From positions 1 through 16,166 of the forward strand of contig CAXSCR010000077.1 of NCBI GenBank assembly GCA_964235605.1: DNA of 16,166 nucleotides. Direction: 5' to 3'. Every line of letters begins with the position of its first letter. Position 1 is the stretch's first letter. The stretch comes from DATCRE01 sp964235605. Lineage in GTDB: Bacteria > Bacteroidota > Bacteroidia > Cytophagales > Cyclobacteriaceae. Made by a program: the position numbers and the translations under genes. The notes under the pieces were generated by a model. The model saw only the letters and a program-made list of their open reading frames with translations. It had not been told where the DNA came from and did not search any database. Positions 6,106-12,461 of the stretch are shown piece by piece.

Positions 6106-8232
6106 ATGCTCAGTGGTCGTGATTATTTACGTGAAGTTCAAAAATTTACAACAAGTCAATATTGGCATACTGGTGTGCGTATTACAGCGGGCGTAATGCT
6201 GCCAACGTTAGTGTTGGCGTACAATGGTTGGCTGTCTTCTGGCATGGCGTTTCTTTGGGGTGCCTTATTTATAAGTAGTACCGATGCCCCTGGGCCAATT
6301 CACCATAGACGAAATGGTTTGCTTTTGGCTGTGGCACTTAACACACTTACGGTTTTAGTTACCGTAATGGTGCGCCATAATCAAGCACTACTAATTTCAA
6401 CCATTATTCTATTTAGCTTCTTCTATTCCCTGTTAAGTGTCTTTGGAAATAGAGCCGGTGCCATCGGCGTACTCGCCCTTGTTATTATGATGCTTAATAT
6501 ATCGCCACTTAATGAGCATGATAATGTATTTCTAGATACCTTCTTAATATTTGCCGGCGGTGTGTGGTATACCGCCTTTAGCTTGTTATTATATCGCATC
6601 AGACCCTACCGCCTTGCCGAACAAGCCGTTGGTGAACATCTCATTGCCATAGCGAACTATTTGCAGGCACGCGCCAGCCTCTATAAAGAAGGAGCCCATA
6701 TTGATGCCTGCTTTAACAAAGTAATGCATGAGCAAAGCACGGTATTGAAATGCCAGGACCAGGCTCGTGAAATTCTTTTTAAGACCAGGCAGTTTGTCGG
6801 AGATGCTAGTCCTAAGAGTAGAAGCATTATGATGATCTTCATAGATTCAATTGATTTGCATGAGCAGACCATGACTTCCTATCAGGATTATGAATTGCTT
6901 CATCAAACATTGAAGGATACCGGACTTCTTAATAAATTCTATGGCGTTATACTTCTGGTAGCGTCACACCTAGAGCACATTGGCTTCTTAGTGCAGTCTG
7001 GTACGGCAATACGCAAAGACATAGCCTTTGATTCCGTATTTGGACTATTAGTTGATGCACTTAAAGAGCAGCGAAATACAGCAACAGAAAGTAAAGTGAT
7101 AAGCAGCATTGAAGATCTGCAAAAAGGCCTTGCCAACCTTACTAACATGGCGAGTTTAATGCAACGTTTAGTGCAATACACCAGGTTAGAAATTGATTCA
7201 ACGTCTTACCCGTCGCTGGTGGAAGTAAACAAAATTGTGATTGGTCACCCTATACGATGGCAAGACATAAGAGAAAACCTTACCCTCAAGTCGAATACCT
7301 TTAGACATGCCTTAAGACTCACGTTGGCTATGGTTGCAGGCTATAGCATATCCTTCCTTTTTACCTTAAGTCATGCTTATTGGATATTACTTACCATCGT
7401 TACTATCCTTAAACCCGTATATGCGGTATCGCGCAAGCGAAATATGCAACGCGTTGGTGGAACCCTGGTAGGCGCAGTGCTGGCAATCTTAATCATCTAT
7501 TTTATTTCAAGTCAGGCTGCTCTACTCACCATACTAATTCTGAGTATGATAATGGGATATAGCCTGTTGCGGGTTAATTACTTTGGATTTGTGCTGTTTA
7601 TTACGTTATACATCATCATCACATTTCACTTTTTGAATCCTACTGAATTTAGAATGTTGATAACCGAACGCATGGTTGACACGGGTATAGGTTCTGTAAT
7701 TGCATTCATGGCAGCACGTTTTATTTTACCCATATGGGGAAGTGAGGAAATTGAAAATAATTTGATAGATATGGTTGCTGCGAACAATCATTACTTTGAT
7801 GTAGTATGGCAAGCATTGAATGCGAAATCTTTTGAAACGAAAGATTATAAAATTGCCAGAAAGGAAGCTGTAGTTGCATTGACTAACTTATCAGAAAATT
7901 TTCAACGTATTCTTTCGGAACCGAAGCAGGCCTTTCATTCAACACAACTTCATCAATTTGTTATTGCGAGCCATCTACTAACAGGGCATATTGCAGCACT
8001 GAATAGCGAATACGCCATGAAAGATGTTGCAACCAATGAAGGTGTGCAAGAGTTATTAAAAATGATCAGGCTTGAATTCAATCGTGCTGCTAACAAGTTA
8101 AAGCATAAGCCCGATGAGTTTGTATCCAATGCAAAAGTGCTTCCCGCTATTAACGTGCCTAAACAGTTAATAACAATCTATGACCTGGTGCATGACATCC
8201 GATTGATTGCGGGAAGAATGGAAGTAAGATGA
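6106..8232 (+). CDS. FUSC family membrane protein (YccS/YhfK-like)
   Basis: 708 residues from ATG 6106 (MLSGRDYLREVQKF). Two membrane blocks, about residues 20-165 and 400-545, flank a soluble helical middle, the usual FUSC/aromatic-acid-exporter-like layout. Diagnostic stretches are GALFISSTDAPGPIHHRRNG in the first block and WILLTIVTILKP plus RNMQRVGGTLVGAVLA (about 445-460) in the second. The C-terminal soluble tail is helical. Family members sit in the inner membrane; a role in exporting aromatic or other small acids is proposed for the family and is not demonstrated for this type. An in-frame TTG at 6019, twelve bases after the PLD-like gene and with AGGAG upstream, could also start it. 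ATG is preferred because the family normally begins about 15-20 residues before the first helix. Likely co-transcribed with the PLD-like gene. Confidence 0.88.
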   Translation: MLSGRDYLREVQKFTTSQYWHTGVRITAGVMLPTLVLAYNGWLSSGMAFLWGALFISSTDAPGPIHHRRNGLLLAVALNTLTVLVTVMVRHNQALLISTIILFSFFYSLLSVFGNRAGAIGVLALVIMMLNISPLNEHDNVFLDTFLIFAGGVWYTAFSLLLYRIRPYRLAEQAVGEHLIAIANYLQARASLYKEGAHIDACFNKVMHEQSTVLKCQDQAREILFKTRQFVGDASPKSRSIMMIFIDSIDLHEQTMTSYQDYELLHQTLKDTGLLNKFYGVILLVASHLEHIGFLVQSGTAIRKDIAFDSVFGLLVDALKEQRNTATESKVISSIEDLQKGLANLTNMASLMQRLVQYTRLEIDSTSYPSLVEVNKIVIGHPIRWQDIRENLTLKSNTFRHALRLTLAMVAGYSISFLFTLSHAYWILLTIVTILKPVYAVSRKRNMQRVGGTLVGAVLAILIIYFISSQAALLTILILSMIMGYSLLRVNYFGFVLFITLYIIITFHFLNPTEFRMLITERMVDTGIGSVIAFMAARFILPIWGSEEIENNLIDMVAANNHYFDVVWQALNAKSFETKDYKIARKEAVVALTNLSENFQRILSEPKQAFHSTQLHQFVIASHLLTGHIAALNSEYAMKDVATNEGVQELLKMIRLEFNRAANKLKHKPDEFVSNAKVLPAINVPKQLITIYDLVHDIRLIAGRMEVR

Positions 8233-8234
8233 AT

Positions 8235-8575
8235 TAATTATCAATTATCAATGGGCTGATGTGCATAATTAATTATCAATTATCAATGAGCTGATGTGCA
8301 GATTAAGATCTGGGTAGGATAACGTGTTTTTATGCATACTTAGACTTCCGCTTTTACAGAGGGTAATGATAAGTGAAGATAATTATCAATTATCAATGGG
8401 CTAATGTGCAGATTGAGATCTGGGTAGGATAACGTATTTTTATGCATACTTAGACTTCCGCTTTTTCCAGAGGGTAATGATAAGTGAAGATAATTATCAA
8501 TTATCAATGGGCTAATGTGCAGATTGAGATCTGGGTAGGATAACGTATTTTTATGCAACCTTAGACTTCCGCTTT
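8235..8575. repeat. About 111-base tandem repeat that includes a copy of the dedA 3' end
   Basis: The anchor sequence TAATTATCAATTATCAATG occurs at 8235, 8270, 8380 and 8491. The last three spacings are 110 and 111 bases, and the first copy is a 35-base fragment. Units are nearly identical (for example GATTAAG versus GATTGAG). Each unit also carries CTTAGACTTCCGCTTTT, which in the final copy is the last codons of the dedA-type gene (stop at 8551). The array therefore looks like a tandem duplication that took in the gene's 3' end. The minus-strand frame running through it, in phase because 111 is a multiple of 3, is a by-product. The array fills the gap between convergent genes. Confidence 0.9.
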
Positions 8576-9201
8576 TCTCTTATAAGCTCAATAATTGGTG
8601 GGAGAACTGAGAGCACTATGATACCCAATATCACATAGGTAAAATTCTGTTTTATAATCGGTAAGCCACCAAAGAAATAACCTATAAAAAGAAAACTTGT
8701 TACCCAAGCTACACCGCCTACTACATTATACATGGCAAATCTACCATACGTCATGGTACCAATACCGGCTATAAAAGGAGCAAACGTACGAATGATGGGA
8801 ATAAACCTTGCGTAGATAATTGTCTTACCGCCGTGCTTGTCATAAAACTTTTGCGTTTTATTGAGATACGCTGCCTTCAAAAACTTATACTTTCCACTAA
8901 AGGCAACTGGCCCAATATATTTTCCGACATGGTAGTTTACAAGGTCTCCAAGAACCGCTGCAATCATTAGAAGTACCCACATTAATATAATGCTAAGCGA
9001 TGTTTCTGGCTTAGCGATGATAGCTCCTGTCGCGAAAAGCAATGAATCGCCAGGTAAAAAAGGGGTTACAACAAGTCCTGTTTCAGCAAAAATGATTAGG
9101 AAAAGTATGAGGTACGTCCAAGTTTGATAATTATTTACAATTTCTACCAGGTGACTATCAATATGTAGAATGAAGTCAATGAGTGATTTTATTAATTCCA
9201 T
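8551..9201 (-). CDS. DedA family membrane protein (VTT/SNARE-associated domain)
   Basis: 216 residues, the usual DedA length. Features in order: amphipathic N-terminus, then FAETGLVVTPFLPGDSLLFATG (the conserved E and PGDSLLF), GDLVNYHVGKYIG, KTQKFYDKHGGKTIIYARFIP with IRTFAPFIAG (the conserved R..P..R...P..AG pattern), and a hydrophobic C-terminal half ending in a basic REKRKSKVA tail. DedA proteins are inner-membrane proteins related to undecaprenyl-phosphate and lipid flippases. The exact substrate here is not visible. ATG 9201 gives the family N-terminus. The 3' end lies inside the last unit of the tandem repeat, so its final codons are duplicated downstream. Confidence 0.93.
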   Translation of the reverse strand: MELIKSLIDFILHIDSHLVEIVNNYQTWTYLILFLIIFAETGLVVTPFLPGDSLLFATGAIIAKPETSLSIILMWVLLMIAAVLGDLVNYHVGKYIGPVAFSGKYKFLKAAYLNKTQKFYDKHGGKTIIYARFIPIIRTFAPFIAGIGTMTYGRFAMYNVVGGVAWVTSFLFIGYFFGGLPIIKQNFTYVILGIIVLSVLPPIIELIREKRKSKVA

Positions 9202-9257
9202 CGGTGAAATTTTAATATGCCAAAGTAATTTATTTCAATGCGGTTGTTGTATGGAAT

Positions 9258-9482
9258 TTACACCTTCTTGGGTGGTAAGTCAAAAGCTTTGGCGTCATGT
9301 TCAAAGTGACCTTTATGGGCACCGTCACAGAAAGGTTTATTGGCCGAGCGTCCGCAACGGCACAAAGAGACAATGGTTCTACCTTGTAATCCGTAAGGAG
9401 TAGCCTGCATATCAACGATTTCAAAATCACCTTCAATTTTAACTGATCCGTTGCTGTTTATGGTAAGTTTAGTCTTTGTCAT
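9258..9482 (-). CDS. CDGSH iron-sulfur domain protein
   Basis: 74 residues. The C-terminal half holds the CDGSH [2Fe-2S] ligand set as CRCGRSANKPFCDGAH: Cys at 41, 43 and 52 and His at 56, with Ala in place of Ser in CDGSH, a common variant. The preceding part is a short beta-rich strand segment (KLTINSNGSVKIEGDFEI). Proteins of this fold are small soluble redox or Fe-S-storage proteins; no partner is evident here. It lies 56 bases upstream of the DedA gene on the same strand and could share its transcript. The longer overlapping minus-strand frame at 9230-9436 is a shadow. Confidence 0.92.
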   Translation of the reverse strand: MTKTKLTINSNGSVKIEGDFEIVDMQATPYGLQGRTIVSLCRCGRSANKPFCDGAHKGHFEHDAKAFDLPPKKV

Positions 9483-9496
9483 ATATTTATTTTATG

Positions 9497-9504
9497 CAAA
9501 GTTA
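9497..9504 (-). promoter_or_regulatory. Candidate -7 promoter element for the CDGSH gene
   Basis: Minus strand reads TAACTTTG, an exact TAnnTTTG match ending 14 bases before the ATG at 9482, so the leader would be only about 5-10 bases. No good -33 element was found. Confidence 0.45.
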
Positions 9505-9571
9505 ACAATCCTTTACTCTGTTGGAACATCCTGGCCCAAATTGATCTTACTCACCCATCAATTAGGGCGAA

Positions 9572-10627
9572 TCATACAATATTCTTTATGAGAAACATCT
9601 AGAAACAAAAAGTAAATCTACTTGAACTAAATAAAATTCGTGAGCTTCATGATTTTAATAGCATTCATGTATTAGATTCAAATCTCCTGCAGCTTTACAG
9701 TACAAATGGAACAATTTATTCTGAAAGTCTTTTAAAAAAAAACGACTCAATTGTAAACAAGCAAGTCAATCGCTTAAGGATTGTAGATGCCACCGCATAC
9801 TCCCCCAGCTCAAAGACGTTGGTATTTTATTATGGCCCTATATTAAAAAATAATAAGCGCGTAGGAATAGTTTTGGTGGAAGAGAACTTTCAAAGATCCA
9901 ATCTATACTATTAGAAACAACCGGCATGGGAAATACAGGAGAATCATATGTTGTGGGTCCAGATTACATCATGCGATCTTCTCAAGATTCTATTATGATA
10001 CCTTAACTAACATAGCGGTTAAAACCGAGGCAGTTAAAAATGCATTACAAACAAATCTGGCCTTGGGGTTATTGATGATTACAGGAAAGAGAAAGTACTA
10101 AGCGCCTACCGGGTAATTGAAAATAAATATTTGCATTGGGTAATAATCTCTGAAATTGATTGGAGGGAAGCTATGCAACCCATACATCTATTAAGAAGTT
10201 ATTTTTTGACCATAACGTTATTATTAATATTCATCAATATGTAATTCCTTATTTTCTTTCAAACGAAATTGCAAAACTAGTTACTCGATTAAAGGAAATC
10301 ATTCTTGAATTATCTAAAGGTGTAATTCCAGTTATTGATATGCCTATCACATCGACAGATGAAATCAGACAGATGGCACAAGCAATACATCAATTAACCG
10401 AGGTATGAAACGTACGACCGCATTCGCGAATGCTATTGGTACAGGAGATTTTAATGCCCCATTTACCACCCTAAGCGATAATGATACTTTAGGTTTCGCC
10501 TTAATACAAATGCGTGATGAGATCAGAACTTTCCGCGAAAGCGAGATGAAACCAGCACGAGAACGTGCTGCTACACTATTAGCAAAGTCAGGAAAATGAA
10601 CGTAAAATTATTATTAAGCTAAAATAA
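9572..10627 (+). pseudogene. Decayed membrane sensor gene (Cache-like sensor, TM, HAMP), output domain lost
   Basis: A single protein can be read by joining at least eight frame segments. From 9572: SYNILYEKHLETKSKST; from 9621: ELNKIRELHDFNSIHVLD and on to VGIVLVEENFQ; from about 9896: IQSILLETTGMGNTGESYVVG; from 9988: FYYDTLTNIAVKTEAVKNAL; from 10068: VIDDYRKEKVLSAYRVIE and WVIISEIDWREAM, running into a TM helix; from 10241: VIPYFLSNEIAKLVTRLKEI with HAMP-like DEIRQMAQAIHQLTE; from 10405: TTAFANAIGTGDFNAPF; and from 10589: QENERKIIIKLK. Breaks are small indels (for example one base lost near 9895, and after GGGG at 10068). The order (periplasmic Cache-like domain with 'GxTGESYVVG', TM, HAMP) is that of a kinase, phosphatase or cyclase receptor. 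The first TM helix and everything after HAMP are gone. The two open frames at 10160-10408 and 10405-10599 are fragments of it, not genes. Confidence 0.85.
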
Positions 10628-10685
10628 TTGATCGTATTTTCGTATAGACACATAAAAAGTCTACCAGACACTAAATAATCAACCT

Positions 10686-11144
10686 ATGAAATTCTATCTT
10701 ACTATCATTGCAAGCTTTCTATGCTTAGTTGTGGCGGCCCAGTCAGAGGATGCTTCTCGACGCCGTAACTTTAACACGGAATTAGGTGTGGCAATGCGAG
10801 GTTTTGATCCAATAAGCTATTTTAATAATAACCCCGTAAAAGGTGATCCCAAGATTTCATATGATTATAAAGGTGTTATTTATTATTTCTCTACCGTAGC
10901 AAATCTTGAAATCTTTAAAAAAGCACCTCCAAAATACGAACCTGCCTATGGCGGTTTTTGCGCTTACACGGTAGCATTAAATGGTGACCGTGTAAAAGTG
11001 GCCCCGAACATATATAAGATCACCGATGGGAAACTCTTTCTGTTTTACAATTTCAATGGTGATAATAGATTGCTAAAGTGGACTAAAGATGAGAAAAAAC
11101 TAAAAGCAGCAGCGGATAGACATTGGAGAGAGAAGATGCATTAG
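10686..11144 (+). CDS. Secreted YHS-domain protein
   Basis: 152 residues. Residues 1-19 are a signal peptide (LTIIASFLCLVVAAQ), so the protein is exported. The rest is a YHS-type domain: GVAMRGFDPISYF, NPVKGDPKISYDYKGVIYYF, then ANLEIFKKAPPKYEPAYGGFCAY, as in the 'YHS domain-containing (seleno)protein' group, and a basic tail. The single Cys in GGFCAY is the position that is sometimes selenocysteine in relatives; here it is an ordinary Cys codon. YHS domains are linked to metal or haem handling; the role of this group is unknown. ATG 10686 has no strong Shine-Dalgarno, which is normal for the phylum. It converges with the HTH gene, 2 bases between stops. Confidence 0.88.
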   Translation: MKFYLTIIASFLCLVVAAQSEDASRRRNFNTELGVAMRGFDPISYFNNNPVKGDPKISYDYKGVIYYFSTVANLEIFKKAPPKYEPAYGGFCAYTVALNGDRVKVAPNIYKITDGKLFLFYNFNGDNRLLKWTKDEKKLKAAADRHWREKMH

Positions 11145-11146
11145 TC

Positions 11147-11578
11147 TTACTTGCTCTTTGCTTTATTACCGTTTTCTTTTGAGCGGCCCGCGCCAATTTC
11201 TCGCAACGCTAAAAGAAGCGCCTTCTTTTCAATTTCAAGCTCATCTATCTTTGCTTTCAGCAATTGAACTTCTTCTGTTATTTCGCGGTACATAGCTTCA
11301 GGTTCAGCCGCTATACCTTTCGATGCGTTCTTTTGATTAATAATGATAAAAGGATTGCCTTCTCCACTTAAGAACCACCGAAGATTAAGATCTTCAAACT
11401 TGTTTGAAAAATCTTTTACTATATCATAAGACGGCTTAAAATTTTTGCCCTGCTTGAGACGATAAATCTTCTGTGGGCTACTATATCCCATTTTATCAGC
11501 CAAACCTGCTACATTCTTTAGCCCCTTTGATTCAATCAAATACAGGATTCTCTCAAATAAACTTGAATTTTTATCCAA
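11147..11578 (-). CDS. Small HTH transcriptional regulator with C-terminal coiled coil
   Basis: 143 residues. Residues about 7-60 resemble a Cro/CI-type helix-turn-helix: ERILYLIESKGLKNVAGLADKMG, then SSPQKIYRLKQGKNFKPSYD and FEDLNLRWFLSGEGNP. The last part is typical of Bacteroidetes phage-repressor-like HTH proteins. Residues about 95-125 are a heptad-like coiled coil (EVQLLKAKIDELEIEKKALL), suggesting dimerisation. The start is TTG at 11578; the codon before it in frame is TAA, so no upstream start is possible and the first in-frame ATG would remove the HTH. It is divergent from the 79-residue ORF, with a perfect palindrome between them that could be its operator. Target genes unknown. Confidence 0.82.
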   Translation of the reverse strand: MDKNSSLFERILYLIESKGLKNVAGLADKMGYSSPQKIYRLKQGKNFKPSYDIVKDFSNKFEDLNLRWFLSGEGNPFIIINQKNASKGIAAEPEAMYREITEEVQLLKAKIDELEIEKKALLLALREIGAGRSKENGNKAKSK

Positions 11579-11593
11579 TTAAGTTTGCATTAA

Positions 11594-11611
11594 ATACAAA
11601 TAAGTTTGTAT
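11594..11611. promoter_or_regulatory. Perfect palindrome in divergent promoter region, candidate operator
   Basis: ATACAAA, spacer TAAG, TTTGTAT: a perfect 7+7 inverted repeat lying 16 bases upstream of the HTH gene start. The plus-strand TAAGTTTG at 11601-11608 also matches the Bacteroidetes -7 consensus, so a protein bound here would cover a promoter for the 79-residue ORF. TAAGTTTGcAT recurs 21 bases to the left (from 11580) as an imperfect half copy. Binding by the neighbouring HTH protein is inferred. Confidence 0.5.
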
Positions 11612-11667
11612 AATTACGCATCGCGCATAGCAAAGATGTAAAGTTCTTTTTCAAAAAGAAACACATC

Positions 11668-11907
11668 ATGGTATACTATGCCCAATTAATGACGCTGATC
11701 GGAATGACAGACAATACACCTGAACTACACAAACTAGACAAAACTGACAGGCATACGTTGGCTTGGCTAATTGCAAATGTCCATCCCAAATCGACGAAAA
11801 GTTGGATTACATTTATAGCAAATGATTATAAACGGAGAAAAGGCATTACAATTAACGTTTCGAAATTATTTAAAGAAATAAAAAAAGCTAACATCTCTCC
11901 TTTATGA
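11668..11907 (+). CDS. Hypothetical protein, 79 residues
   Basis: I do not recognise the family. The protein (MVYYAQLMTLIGMTDNTPEL, KTDRHTLAWLIANVHPKSTK, SWITFIANDYKRRKGITINV, SKLFKEIKKANISPL) is soluble, basic and probably helical, with no signal peptide. It is divergent from the HTH regulator and shares its upstream region, so joint control is plausible. Codon use and the absence of gaps look gene-like, but it is short and there is no clear Shine-Dalgarno. It could be a small accessory or phage-related protein; no function is claimed. Confidence 0.5.
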   Translation: MVYYAQLMTLIGMTDNTPELHKLDKTDRHTLAWLIANVHPKSTKSWITFIANDYKRRKGITINVSKLFKEIKKANISPL

Positions 11908-12243
11908 AGTCTTTGGAAAATTCAATTTAAATTTAACACGCAAACCCTTAGAAGCGGCGGTATTATAAATAAATTACTAAGCAAAAGAAATGAACTTTGG
12001 TCTGCACTAGATAAGTTAGTTTGAAAGCCAAAGTTTATATAATTCTATCAACCCTTACTGTATATTTCAAAGAATGTTTTCTGAAAGCTTTCAAATATTA
12101 AAACTGACTTAGAAAGCTTTATGCGTTACGGATTAATTTAAATTTACCCGTGTTCCCGTCACCTTAAAAATAGTTAATTCAGCTTACATTGGGCAACTTT
12201 AAAACTACCTATAGCTGAACAGTTCCCATTTGTATTAATGTAG

Positions 12244-12251
12244 TATTTTTG
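12244..12251 (+). promoter_or_regulatory. Candidate -7 promoter element for the PAS histidine kinase
   Basis: TATTTTTG matches TAnnTTTG exactly. Transcription from about 12258 would give a leader of roughly 200 bases that includes the hairpin at 12281-12322. No -33 element at the standard distance; TTTG occurs too close, at 12229-12232. Confidence 0.35.
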
Positions 12252-12280
12252 TAAAATTGAAATAGCTCATCACAGTATAC

Positions 12281-12322
12281 TTTAATCTAAGTAGGCTATA
12301 TCATAGCTTTACTTAGATTAAA
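12281..12322 (+). promoter_or_regulatory. Strong 42-base hairpin in the kinase leader
   Basis: The outer arms TTTAATCTAAGTA (12281-12293) and TACTTAGATTAAA (12310-12322) are perfect complements over 13 bases. The inner arms GCTAT and ATAGC flank an ATC loop, so nearly the whole element pairs (about 18 pairs with one small internal loop). There is no T-run on either side, so it is not a standard terminator. It could be an RNA leader structure, a protein-binding palindrome or the trace of a small mobile element. Confidence 0.6.
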
Positions 12323-12461
12323 CGTTGTTATTCGAGAACCTCTAACATAATAATTTATAAACTAATACTTTGATGAGCCTTTTCAAATTGTATATTCGTA
12401 AACGGTTTAGGCAAATAGACCTACTTAACGAGTCGCTTATAATTGCATTAAACCTGGTTGC

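Larger units (their letters stand above)
11908..12461. other. Long non-coding stretch upstream of the histidine kinase
   Basis: About 550 bases with no coding frame of useful length on either strand. It holds several inverted repeats: AACTTTGG (11993-12000) with CCAAAGTT (12028-12035); a perfect 12-base palindrome TGAAAGCTTTCA at 12082-12093, with AGAAAGCTTT again near 12111; and the long hairpin at 12281-12322. A candidate promoter element lies at 12244-12251. It may be a decayed gene or a leader region. Confidence 0.5.

Noticed and set aside
6681..7181. Minus-strand ORFs inside the FUSC gene
   Set aside because: Antisense shadows of a clear, intact membrane-protein gene.
8340..8558. A 72-codon minus-strand frame with an internal repeat (MHKNTLSYPDLNLH... 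twice)
   Set aside because: It is produced by the 111-base tandem repeat, whose length is a multiple of three, and its repeated residues are just the DNA repeat translated. It also overlaps the dedA end.
10160..10599. Two adjacent plus-strand ORFs of 82 and 64 codons
   Set aside because: Both are frame segments of the decayed Cache/HAMP sensor; neighbouring segments in other frames continue the same protein.
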